From CAXMRP01 sp964196155 (GTDB taxonomy: Bacteria > Pseudomonadota > Alphaproteobacteria > Rhizobiales > Afifellaceae): a DNA stretch of 64,000 nucleotides. Positions 51,440 to 60,297 of the stretch are shown here, one piece after another. Positions within the stretch are counted from its first letter, which is position 1; every line of letters begins with the position of its first letter. Made by a program: the position numbers and the translations under genes. The notes beneath the pieces are model-generated. The model made no database searches and was not told the DNA's origin. It saw only the letters and a program-made list of their open reading frames with translations. The stretch covers positions 1 through 64,000 of the forward strand of contig CAXMRP010000061.1 in assembly GCA_964196155.1 (NCBI GenBank), in the 5' to 3' direction.

Positions 51440-53641
51440 ATGGCACTGATCTACATTGTCGATGACCAGCAAGTGAACAGGCGGATCCTTGAACGCCTGG
51501 CGCTTAGCATCGATTCGCAGGTTAAAGTGCGCACGTTTATCCACCCGGGCGATATGTTCGCGGAAATGGGCGCCGAGCGCCCGGATCTGGTGGTTACCGA
51601 TTACAATATGCCGGTCATGAACGGCGTGGAACTGATCCGCAAGTTCCGCACGCTGGAAGACTGCGCTGATATTCCGATCATCGTGCTGACGGTTCTGGAG
51701 GCCAAGGCCTGCCGGCTGGAAGCGCTTGAAGCCGGCGCCACCGATTTTTTGAACAATCCGGTCGATCACAATGAATTTTTATGCCGGGCCCGCAATCTGT
51801 TGAAAATGCACAAGCAGCAGCTGACGATCCGCCGCTGGGCCAATGATCTGGAGCGCAAGCTGGAAAACAGCGAGTTGTCCCGCGCCCAGATCGTACGCGA
51901 CAACAAGTCCCGCCTGGCGCAAGTGGTCGACACGGTCCCCGCCATCATCTGCGTTGTCGATCGCAACCGCCGCTTCACGCTGGTCAATGCCACTTTCTCG
52001 AATTACTGCGGCATGGAAGCCAACGAAATTGAAAACCGGCTGGTTACCGATGTGTTCGATAATGAACTGGCGGCACGGCACCTGGCACTCGACGAGATCA
52101 TCATCAAGACCGGCAAATCGCTACCGGCCCATGAGGAAACCGTCGAACTGCGCAGGGGTAACGAGCGCGTCATGCAGGTTACCAAGGCACCGCTTTGCGA
52201 TGCCGAAGGTGAAGTCACGGCGGTGCTGACAACGGCGCTCGATATTACCGAGCGCAAGAAAACCGAGCAGCACCTTCACGAACTTGCCCATTTCGATGCG
52301 CTAACAGGGCTGGCCAACCGCTTCAAACTCAACGACCAGATGCGCCGGGAACTGGCGCGGTCACGGCGCGGCGACCGGCAATTTGCCTTGCACCTTCTGG
52401 ATCTTGACCATTTCAAACATGTCAACGACGTGCGCGGCCATCATACCGGTGACCAGCTGTTGCAGGTTGTGGCGGAACGGCTGGCGCTTACCGTTCGCGA
52501 TGTGGACACTGTCGCCCGGCTGGGCGGCGATGAATTCGCCATTATCCAGACGGATATCACCTCGCCCGAAGACGCCAAGGAACTGGCCAAGCGCGTTGTC
52601 GAAACCATGTCAGAGCCCATCGATATTGACGGGACAAGCATGCATGCAACCGGCAGCGTTGGTGTCGCCATTCATCCGGCCGACGGCAACTCTGCTGAAG
52701 AACTGCTAAAAAGCGCCGATCTTGCCATGTACCGGGCCAAGGCCAACGGCCGAAATTCGCTGTTCATGTTCTCCGAGGACATCAAAACCGCAGCCGCCAA
52801 TCAGGCGGCGCTTGAGGCGGAAATCAAGACCGGATTGGACAAAGGTAATTTCGTCGCCCATTTCCAGCCGTTCGTGACGCTGGCTACCGGAGAGATCAGC
52901 GGCGGCGAAGCGCTGGTACGCCTTGATACGGGCGGTGAAGACCTGCTGATGCCGGCAAAGTTCCTGCCGCTGGCGGAAGACAATGGCGATATTCTGGAAA
53001 TCAATGAATGGATGCTGTTTGAAGCGTGCCGGCAGGCGGTGACATGGCAAGAGCCCGGCAAATCGCCGCTGCGGGTTGCCGTCAACCTATCTTCGATCCA
53101 GTTTCGCCGGCAAAATGTTTTGAAACTGGTCCAACGGGCGCTCGATGAAACCGGCCTGCCGCCGACCTGTCTGGAACTGGAGCTGACCGAAAGCATCGTC
53201 ATGCAAAATACCGGCGTGGCGGCGCGGATCATGCGCGATATCCGCGATCTGGGGGTTTCCATTGCAATCGATGATTTTGGCACCGGCTATTCGTCCCTGT
53301 CCTATATTCGCAGCTTCCCTGCCAACCGCCTGAAAATCGACCAGAGTTTCATTCGCACACTGCTGACCAATCCCAGCGATGGCGCCATCGTCAGGGCGGT
53401 GATCAATCTGGGTCACACGCTCAAGCTTGAAATCGTTGCCGAGGGTGTCGAATTGCCGGAGCAGGCCGAGAAGCTCATCGCAGAAGGCTGCGACGAAATT
53501 CAGGGCCATTTGATCAGCCGGCCGCTGCCTGCCGATGTTTTCCGGGCGTTTGTCAGCGAGCGGGCGCCGGTCGATCTCAGCAAAGCTGAGCCAGATGCAA
53601 CCACCAATCGCCGTTCACCAATTGATACTGTGAGCGGGTGA
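51440..53641 (+). CDS. Response regulator with REC-PAS-GGDEF-EAL domains (c-di-GMP turnover), RpfG-position protein
   Basis: A 733-residue cytoplasmic protein. The REC domain (about 1-120) has the phospho-acceptor Asp54 (VVTDYNMPVMNG); its end, GATDFLNNPVDHNEF, resembles RpfG-type receivers. A PAS domain spans about 155-280. The GGDEF domain (about 285-445) is intact at GGDEF 362-366 with an RxxD inhibitory site (RDVD) five residues upstream. The EAL domain (about 465-720) has EAL at 490-492, DDFGTGYSSLSYI and QGHLISRP, so both synthesis and hydrolysis of c-di-GMP seem possible. It overlaps the RpfC-like kinase gene by one base, so it is probably its phosphotransfer partner. The ATG at 51440 has GGATGGGA directly upstream. 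Confidence 0.9.
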   Translation: MALIYIVDDQQVNRRILERLALSIDSQVKVRTFIHPGDMFAEMGAERPDLVVTDYNMPVMNGVELIRKFRTLEDCADIPIIVLTVLEAKACRLEALEAGATDFLNNPVDHNEFLCRARNLLKMHKQQLTIRRWANDLERKLENSELSRAQIVRDNKSRLAQVVDTVPAIICVVDRNRRFTLVNATFSNYCGMEANEIENRLVTDVFDNELAARHLALDEIIIKTGKSLPAHEETVELRRGNERVMQVTKAPLCDAEGEVTAVLTTALDITERKKTEQHLHELAHFDALTGLANRFKLNDQMRRELARSRRGDRQFALHLLDLDHFKHVNDVRGHHTGDQLLQVVAERLALTVRDVDTVARLGGDEFAIIQTDITSPEDAKELAKRVVETMSEPIDIDGTSMHATGSVGVAIHPADGNSAEELLKSADLAMYRAKANGRNSLFMFSEDIKTAAANQAALEAEIKTGLDKGNFVAHFQPFVTLATGEISGGEALVRLDTGGEDLLMPAKFLPLAEDNGDILEINEWMLFEACRQAVTWQEPGKSPLRVAVNLSSIQFRRQNVLKLVQRALDETGLPPTCLELELTESIVMQNTGVAARIMRDIRDLGVSIAIDDFGTGYSSLSYIRSFPANRLKIDQSFIRTLLTNPSDGAIVRAVINLGHTLKLEIVAEGVELPEQAEKLIAEGCDEIQGHLISRPLPADVFRAFVSERAPVDLSKAEPDATTNRRSPIDTVSG

Positions 53642-56184
53642 TGAACCTTAATCTGTCCCATTCGACTTCAGCGGAGAACGCACCGCATTCGCGCCGCGCA
53701 CTTTTGCGGCTATCAGGCGAATTCGAGATGGCAAAGAACCGGCTGGCCATCGGATTTTTGATCTTCGCCTACCTGACCTGGGAGAATATCGGCAAGAACG
53801 CCGACGTGAATGCTGCCCATATCTTTTCCGGTTCCTATTTCCTGGGCGGGCTCATCCTGTTCGCATCGGTGTTTTTTCGCCCGGAAGTATCGACGCCACG
53901 GCGCATCATGGCGATGTTGATCGATCTGGGCTCCCTGTCCTATTGCCTGCATGCCGGCGGTCAATCGACATCGATTTTGTTTCCGGTTTATCTGTGGGTC
54001 ATCTTCGGCAACGGATTTCGTTTCGGCAACCGGTTTCAGTTCGGCGCGACGTTTGTCAGTCTCATCGGCTTTACCCTGATGTTCTTTTACACGCCGTTCT
54101 GGCATTCAAGCCCGCAACTGGCGATCGGACTGTTTATCGGGCTGGCGGCTATTCCGACCTACGCCGCCAAGCTGATCCGGGACTTGAATCGCGCCAAGGC
54201 AGCGGCGGAACACGCCAGCAAGGCAAAAAGCCGCTTCCTGGCCAGCATCAGTCACGAGTTTCGCACACCGCTTCATGCCATTGTCGGCATGTCGGACCTG
54301 CTTTTGAATTCCGATATCCGGCCGACCCATCGCGACATGCTGTCGACGGTTCGAAAATCAGCGCAGTCTCTGAACTCGCTCATCGACACCATTTTGGACT
54401 TTTCGCGCCTGGAAGCCGGCCGTATGCCGATCAAGACCGAGACGTTCAGCCTCGATACGGTGCTGGGCAATGTCGCCAGCATGTTGGAGAGCCCGGCAGA
54501 CAAGAAACAAATCCGCCTCGGCCTGACCATCGCGCCCGATGTGCCGGACATGGTGCATGGCAGCCGCAGTTCGCTTGAGGCGATCATCATCAATTTGGCC
54601 AGCAATGCGGTCAAATTCACCTCCGAGGGCAACGTAAATATCCTGGCCCATCTGGTGGAAACGAAAAACGACGTGGCGCGCGTTCGCTTTGAGGTTGCCG
54701 ACACCGGCATCGGGATCGCCGAAGATTCCTTGGAAACGGTCTTTGAAGCCTTCTCCCAGGCCGATGATACAATTCTGGACCAGTATGGCGGCACTGGGCT
54801 TGGTCTTGCCACGGCCAAGCAGCTTGCGATTGCGCAAAAGGGTGCGATCGGTGTCGAAAGCGAGCCGGGCAAAGGTACAACATTCTGGTTCGAGTTGCCG
54901 CTGGAAATCCGGCCACCGCAGGCCAATAACGCCAGCACGGACGGGCCATCGATAATCGTGGTATCGCGGCGCGCCGAGATTATCCGCCTTTTGAGCGATC
55001 CACTGTCCGCGGCCAATGCGGCCACCCGGATTGCCGACGATCTGGATGCGGCGCAGGCAATGGTGGACACCGCCATCGCTAATGGCGCAACCAAACCTGT
55101 CCTGCTTGTTGATCACGACAGTTGGTCAAAAGCCACTGTTGGGGGCAATGTGCCGTTGCCCGACGCTGATGTTGCGATCATTCTGGTTGACCAGGAGGGG
55201 CATACGCATCTGGCCGATATCGGCGACCGGAACCGGTTCCTCTCCTATGTGTCACCGGACGCCGGCCCGGAAATATTCGCGCGGGTTTTGAGGTTGGCCG
55301 CCAATACCCGGCCCACCGCCGCCGATACGCACACAACGGAATCTTATATCGCCAAAGCTGGCAAGTCCCTGAAGATCCTGGTTGCAGACGACAACCGGAC
55401 AAACCGGATGGTCGTTACCAAAATTCTTGAAATGGCCGGCCACAAAACACTCACTGCAGAAAACGGCGAGGCGATGCTCGATCAACTGACCGAGACGCGT
55501 TGCGACGTGGTGTTGATGGACGTCAACATGCCGGTGATGAACGGGCTTGAGGCGACCAAGCATCTGCGGGTGATGGAAACGGGCCGCGCTGATACGCCGG
55601 TTATCGGACTAACGGCCGATGGCAGTGATGAAATGCGGGTGGCATGCACCGAAGCCGGCATGAACGCTTGCCTGACAAAGCCGGTTAATCCGCCCGATCT
55701 GCTGAATGCCATCCAGAATGCTGCTGGCCTGCCGGATGTTCCCTCGCAGGCCAGTGATCAGGAATCCGACACCATTATTATTGCGGCAAATGATGACGGC
55801 GCCCTGACGGATGGCCCGGCTGTTGACGAAGATGCTGTCTCGGATCTGATACAGCTCGGCGGCGAATCCTTTGCCTGCGAAGTGGTCAGTTCGTTCATCG
55901 GCGAGGCGCGCGGGACGATTAACCGGATTGCCACGTCACTGGACCGGCGCGACTGGGTCGAATTTCACAATCAGGCCCACGCCTTGAAAAGCACCTCATC
56001 CAATGTTGGAGCGATCGCCCTGGCCGGCCTTTGCCACCAGTCCGGCCTGCTCCGCGATGATGCCACGGATAGTGAGTGCACCGCATTCGTCAAAACGCTC
56101 AAGGCGGCGCTTGAGGCGGTTATCGCATCGCGGTCATTTGCGCGGCTGGTGGAGGGCGACAGGGAACAAGATATTGCCGTGTAA
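53641..56184 (+). CDS. rpfC: RpfC-like hybrid sensor histidine kinase
   Basis: An 847-residue inner-membrane kinase. Five or six membrane helices (about residues 35-180) form the RpfC-type sensor input. HisKA has His205 (SISHEFRTPL), and HATPase_c spans about 300-420. A receiver-like domain without an acceptor Asp (about 435-560) is followed by a true REC with Asp627 (VVLMDVNMPVMNG). A C-terminal HPt has His780 (NQAHALKSTSSNVG). The likely path is His to Asp to His, then to the REC of the upstream protein. The order TM-HisKA-HATPase-REC-HPt is that of RpfC, the DSF sensor of xanthomonads. The start codon overlaps the upstream stop (TGATG-type, one base). Confidence 0.88.
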   Translation: MNLNLSHSTSAENAPHSRRALLRLSGEFEMAKNRLAIGFLIFAYLTWENIGKNADVNAAHIFSGSYFLGGLILFASVFFRPEVSTPRRIMAMLIDLGSLSYCLHAGGQSTSILFPVYLWVIFGNGFRFGNRFQFGATFVSLIGFTLMFFYTPFWHSSPQLAIGLFIGLAAIPTYAAKLIRDLNRAKAAAEHASKAKSRFLASISHEFRTPLHAIVGMSDLLLNSDIRPTHRDMLSTVRKSAQSLNSLIDTILDFSRLEAGRMPIKTETFSLDTVLGNVASMLESPADKKQIRLGLTIAPDVPDMVHGSRSSLEAIIINLASNAVKFTSEGNVNILAHLVETKNDVARVRFEVADTGIGIAEDSLETVFEAFSQADDTILDQYGGTGLGLATAKQLAIAQKGAIGVESEPGKGTTFWFELPLEIRPPQANNASTDGPSIIVVSRRAEIIRLLSDPLSAANAATRIADDLDAAQAMVDTAIANGATKPVLLVDHDSWSKATVGGNVPLPDADVAIILVDQEGHTHLADIGDRNRFLSYVSPDAGPEIFARVLRLAANTRPTAADTHTTESYIAKAGKSLKILVADDNRTNRMVVTKILEMAGHKTLTAENGEAMLDQLTETRCDVVLMDVNMPVMNGLEATKHLRVMETGRADTPVIGLTADGSDEMRVACTEAGMNACLTKPVNPPDLLNAIQNAAGLPDVPSQASDQESDTIIIAANDDGALTDGPAVDEDAVSDLIQLGGESFACEVVSSFIGEARGTINRIATSLDRRDWVEFHNQAHALKSTSSNVGAIALAGLCHQSGLLRDDATDSECTAFVKTLKAALEAVIASRSFARLVEGDREQDIAV

Positions 56185-56261
56185 CAGGTGGCGCATCACA
56201 GGGCTTCGCACATAGCACCAGCGACGTAGGCCAGCGCGGAAAGTGTTCGCAGCTCTTTTGG

Positions 56262-57305
56262 TCAGGTCGTATGGTACGTCGACTGGGCCTTCATAATCCG
56301 GCGCATACGCCGTAGATCCCGGCTGGACAGGCACAGCGCTGAGTCCACCCAGACATCGATCACCGATACCAGTTCACTGAATTCCAGCGGCGCCACGCGT
56401 CTGGCGGATTCATACATCCCGTAATGCGCGTTGTGACGGCCCTGGTTGCGCGCGATATACTGGCGCACCGCCTGCCGGCCTTCGCCTTGCGGAACGACCA
56501 TGTGAACCAGGCCCCGCTGGCGTAATTCCTCAGCCTGATAAATGCGACCGGATTGGATGATTTCGCGAGCAGCAGTCTGGCCCAGCTGCCGGCCCAGGAT
56601 CGAAAACGCCCCCATGCCGGGGAAAAGGTTGAACAAAACCTCGGGAAGGCCAAATTTCGTGCCAGCTTCGGCAATCAGCACATCGCAGGACAATGCGGCT
56701 TCAAATCCGCCACCGAGCGCGTCGCCTTCCACCAGGCCGATGGTGATCGTCCGGCGGCCGAAACTCAGATAGTTGGTGTAAAGAACATTGATGCAATCGT
56801 GGGCGTAGCGAACAAGGGCATTCCTGTCGCGCTTGACGATTGCTTGCTCAAACAAGCCCAGATCGCCACCAAGGTTGAATATCCCCGGACTTGCCGAACA
56901 CAGAACATAATAATCAAGCCCGGAATCGGCGCTATCCAGACTATCTTTGCGAATAGCGCGTTGCAACTGATTGAGATCGTGCAGTAGTCCCGGCGTAAAA
57001 CTTTGCGGGCCATGCGGCTGCATTTCGCACCAGAGCGTGGCATTGTCGCGCTCAAGCCGGGTATTCAATTGGCTGTAGTTGCCCGGAAAGGGCAGAGAAA
57101 GCGTCCGAAGCACTTTATCAGTAGTAAATATCGCTGGCCCATCAGCAACAAATGACGGATCGTCAGAGACAACAATCGATGTATTGCCAATTTGCTTCGC
57201 GTTTACTGAATTACGCCGAACAGCGGGCACTTCGCGGCGACTACCGTCTGCAATTTTACTTCTGGCCAGTTGGCCAGATGCACCCCGAACCGAAACCGTG
57301 TCCAT
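56262..57305 (-). CDS. rpfF: RpfF-like DSF (cis-2-unsaturated fatty acid) synthase
   Basis: A 347-residue crotonase-superfamily enzyme. The region NLGGDLGLF, ALGGGFEAALSCDVL and PEVLFNLFPGMGAFS is a close match to RpfF of Xanthomonas. Glu202 and Glu222, 20 residues apart, correspond to the catalytic Glu141 and Glu161 of RpfF, which hydrolyse acyl-ACP thioesters and dehydrate 3-hydroxyacyl chains. The C-terminal VWVDSALCLSSRDLRRMRRI also matches. An extra N-terminal part of about 60 residues is unusual. It converges on the rpfC-like gene. The ATG at 57305 follows AAGGG; a TTG at 57311 is possible. Confidence 0.9.
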   Translation of the reverse strand: MDTVSVRGASGQLARSKIADGSRREVPAVRRNSVNAKQIGNTSIVVSDDPSFVADGPAIFTTDKVLRTLSLPFPGNYSQLNTRLERDNATLWCEMQPHGPQSFTPGLLHDLNQLQRAIRKDSLDSADSGLDYYVLCSASPGIFNLGGDLGLFEQAIVKRDRNALVRYAHDCINVLYTNYLSFGRRTITIGLVEGDALGGGFEAALSCDVLIAEAGTKFGLPEVLFNLFPGMGAFSILGRQLGQTAAREIIQSGRIYQAEELRQRGLVHMVVPQGEGRQAVRQYIARNQGRHNAHYGMYESARRVAPLEFSELVSVIDVWVDSALCLSSRDLRRMRRIMKAQSTYHTT

Positions 57306-57504
57306 ACTCAACCCTTGATTAAACTACGCGATAGTGAGGCAAAGGATCGGCGCGTTATGGTTAACATTCTCACGTTAATAAGTCTTAATAATCGTTTAAC
57401 ATAATTGATGTTTTTATTCCAGAGGTTAATCAGCATCGAAATTTGCTGACACAACTGCCGCGCGCATTGTTGTGATATCCGGTATCGAGTTCATCGAATA
57501 TGGC

Positions 57505-57537
57505 TTGGTTGTCGTTTGGTTGTGGTTTGGTTGCAGA
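57505..57537. repeat. Three tandem 11-base repeats between rpfF and the transglycosylase gene
   Basis: TTGGTTGTCGT, TTGGTTGTGGT and TTGGTTGCAGA follow one another with an 11-base period, close to one DNA turn. They lie about 200 bases upstream of rpfF and about 100 bases before the transglycosylase start. A regular helical phasing of one motif is what a cooperatively bound regulator would need. The function is unknown. Confidence 0.5.
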
Positions 57538-57638
57538 ACCGCCATACCAAAATGTCCTCTCCAACAAATTGCCGCCGACACATTGTCGTGGCAGACCGTG
57601 GCGATATGATGGAACAATCTGGCACGGAGATCCGACCC

Positions 57639-58850
57639 ATGCGTCACCTGAAATCCAAACTGTTGCGGACGATCGGCGGTAGCCTCGTCTGTGCGGTGGT
57701 TGTTGCGGCCACACCGTTGCCCGCGGCGGCACAATGTGGCGGTTCGTTCTCGGCCTGGCTTGCCGATTTCAGGCAGGAAGCGGCATCGCTCGGCGTCTCA
57801 GAACGGGTGATCAATTCCGCATTGAACGGCGTATCGCCGTCGCAAACGGTACTTAACCGGGACCGCAAGCAGGGCGTATTCGCCCAGAGTTTCCTGCAGT
57901 TTTCCAGCCGCATGGTGGCGCAATACCGTCTCGATCAGGGCCGGGCCAATTTGAAGAAATACAAATCACTGTTTTCGCAAATCGAGGATCAGTTCGGCGT
58001 GCCGGGTCCGGTGATCGCCGGATTCTGGGGCCTGGAAACCGATTATGGAGGCAATACCGGCGATTTTCCGACGATCCGGGCGCTGGCGACACTGGCCCAT
58101 GATTGCCGGCGACCGGAATTATTTCGGCCGCAGTTGATGGACGCATTGCGGCTTGCGGACGCGGGCGATCTGGCGATTGCGGAAATGCGCGGCGCCTGGG
58201 CAGGCGAATTGGGCCAGATGCAGTTCCTGCCGTCGGACTATTTTGAACGTGCCGTTGACTATGACGGCGATGGCCGGCGCAATCTTATTCGCAGCACGCC
58301 CGATGCACTGGCTTCTACCGCCAATGTGCTTGCCGAATTTGGCTGGCATCGCGGTGAACCGTGGTTGCAGGAAGTGCGGGTGCCGGACAACCTGCCCTGG
58401 GATCAGGCCGATCTTGCAATCCGTCATCCCCGGTCGCAATGGGTGGATTGGGGCGTGCGCCCGGTTTCCGGCAAATTGCCGGCGGACCAGACGCCGACTG
58501 CGCTGATCCTGCCGATGGGCCGCAATGGTCCGGCCTTCCTCGCCTACCGCAACTTTGATGTTTACCTGAAGTGGAACCAGTCGTTTGTCTATTCAACAAC
58601 CGCGGCCTACTTCGCAACGCGGCTTGCCGGAACAACCAGAGTAAGTGCCGGCAAGGCAACTGTGACGCCGCTGTCGCTCCAGCAAACCAAGCAACTGCAA
58701 GAAATTCTTGCCAGCCGAGGCTACGATGTCGGCAAGATCGACGGGGTGATCGGCGCCAGAACCCGGGCGGCGGTCAAGGACGCGCAATTGAAACTCGGGA
58801 TGCCGGCGGATTCCTATCCGACATCGAAACTTCTGGCGCGCCTCAAATGA
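57639..58850 (+). CDS. MltB-family lytic murein transglycosylase with peptidoglycan-binding domain
   Basis: A 403-residue exported enzyme. After a signal peptide (about 1-32) comes the SLT_2 domain (about 35-325), with the catalytic Glu in GFWGLETDYGGNTG (about residue 134) and GELGQMQFLPSDYF. A PG_binding_1 domain follows at the C-terminus (about 345-403, SLQQTKQLQEILASRGYDVG). It cleaves peptidoglycan with formation of 1,6-anhydro ends. GGAG lies nine bases before the ATG at 57639; the extended upstream frame contains the repeats and is not expected to be coding. Confidence 0.9.
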   Translation: MRHLKSKLLRTIGGSLVCAVVVAATPLPAAAQCGGSFSAWLADFRQEAASLGVSERVINSALNGVSPSQTVLNRDRKQGVFAQSFLQFSSRMVAQYRLDQGRANLKKYKSLFSQIEDQFGVPGPVIAGFWGLETDYGGNTGDFPTIRALATLAHDCRRPELFRPQLMDALRLADAGDLAIAEMRGAWAGELGQMQFLPSDYFERAVDYDGDGRRNLIRSTPDALASTANVLAEFGWHRGEPWLQEVRVPDNLPWDQADLAIRHPRSQWVDWGVRPVSGKLPADQTPTALILPMGRNGPAFLAYRNFDVYLKWNQSFVYSTTAAYFATRLAGTTRVSAGKATVTPLSLQQTKQLQEILASRGYDVGKIDGVIGARTRAAVKDAQLKLGMPADSYPTSKLLARLK

Positions 58851-58895
58851 GGCACACACCCGGGCGTGCCGCGCCAGGATACAAAGGGCCTGCGC

Positions 58896-60137
58896 ATGAA
58901 TAACGTTTTGCCAGCCATGCGTTTTCTGCCGCAGGCGCCACGGTCGACGACAGGTGGCGGGTCGGCACTTGCGGACAATATTACCAGCTGGCTCATGCGG
59001 TGTGCCCTGGAAGGTGCCGAGGTCACCGAAATTCTGGAGGGATGTTGCAAACGGCTGAGGGCGCTGGGCTATCCGCTACTGCGCGCCCATTTCACATTCC
59101 GGACCCTTCATCCGCTCTATCAGGCGGCGGGCGTCACCTGGCGGCTTGAGGGCACGGCGACCCGCGAAAACTATCTGCACAGCATCCAGACAAACGACGA
59201 ATTCCGCAAAAGCCCGTTCTTCCACATGATGGAACACGACGTCGATGTGATGCGGCGTCGTTTGACCGGCGATACCGCCATGCTCGATTTTCCGATCCTT
59301 GAGGATTTCCGCGACAAGGGCGGGACCGATTACTTCGCGTTTCTGATCGCCTTCGATCTCACCGGCGTTTCGGGCCTGATCGGATCGTGGCTGGCCGACC
59401 GGAACACGGGATTTTCAGATTCTGAACTGGCCGATCTGACACACATCCAGCGCTACCTCGCCGTCGCTTGCAAGATGCGCATCGAGGCGGAAATCGCCGA
59501 AAATGTCGCGACCACCTATCTGGGCAACCGGCCCGGGCAACAGGTACTGAAGGGGCATATCACCCGCGGCGATGCCGAGCCGATCCGCGGGGCGATCTGG
59601 TATTCGGACCTGCGCAACTCCACAGTTCTTTCCGAGCGCCTTGAGCCGTCAGTTTTCCTGGAAATCCTCAATCGCTATTTCGAGGTCACTGCCGGATCGG
59701 TTATCACCGAAGGCGGCGAAGTGCTGCTTTTGATCGGCGACGCAGTTCTGGCGATATTTCCCGTCGACAATGAAGACGCGATGGCGACAGCCTGCGATCA
59801 AGCGGTGCAGGCGGCGCGGCAAGCCCACACAGCCGTGTCGACGTTGAACCTGGAACTTGAGCCGCGTCTGGGCGAACCGCTGGCCTACGGGGTCGGCCTG
59901 CATACCGGCGAGTTTCTGCTCGGCAATATCGGTGTGCCGGACCGGCTGGAGTTCACCGCGATCGGACCGGCGATCAATGAGGTGGCGCGGCTTGAATCGC
60001 TCACCAAGGAACTTGGGCATACGGTCGTCGCCAGCGGGCAATTCGCATCCTTGTGTTCGGGTGCGTTCACGCCGCTGGGGGACCATGTGTTGCGGGGGTT
60101 TGGCCGGGCAACGCCGGTGAGCGCGCTTAACCTGTAG
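58896..60137 (+). CDS. Class III adenylate/guanylate cyclase-domain protein, divergent active site
   Basis: A 413-residue soluble protein. The N-terminal part (about 25-210) is an unclassified sensor-like region with RFLPQAP and FHMMEHDVDVMRR. The C-terminal CYCc domain starts at about 230. The metal Asp is present in IWYSDLRNSTVLSERL and the second in LLLIGDAVLAIF. The purine-recognition positions are changed: the Lys usually before IGD (KFIGD) reads Leu (LLIGD), and the Asp of TxxGDxxN reads Pro in FTAIGPAINEVARLE. Cyclases with GPxxN are common in rhizobia, but loss of the Lys is less usual. Nucleotide specificity is therefore uncertain. It has a weak AAGGG ribosome site and stands alone after mltB. 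Confidence 0.85.
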   Translation: MNNVLPAMRFLPQAPRSTTGGGSALADNITSWLMRCALEGAEVTEILEGCCKRLRALGYPLLRAHFTFRTLHPLYQAAGVTWRLEGTATRENYLHSIQTNDEFRKSPFFHMMEHDVDVMRRRLTGDTAMLDFPILEDFRDKGGTDYFAFLIAFDLTGVSGLIGSWLADRNTGFSDSELADLTHIQRYLAVACKMRIEAEIAENVATTYLGNRPGQQVLKGHITRGDAEPIRGAIWYSDLRNSTVLSERLEPSVFLEILNRYFEVTAGSVITEGGEVLLLIGDAVLAIFPVDNEDAMATACDQAVQAARQAHTAVSTLNLELEPRLGEPLAYGVGLHTGEFLLGNIGVPDRLEFTAIGPAINEVARLESLTKELGHTVVASGQFASLCSGAFTPLGDHVLRGFGRATPVSALNL

Positions 60138-60297
60138 GTTTGCCACTTGTGACGGCACCCAGACAAATTGCGCGATCATCGATTGCGCCGGTGAATTCAC
60201 TACATCACTCGCTGATTGCCGGATATCAACTCGCGATGTAAAACACAGGCCAATCGCGCGCTGTTTGTTGTAACCCGGCGCGTAATGGAGGAAATTT

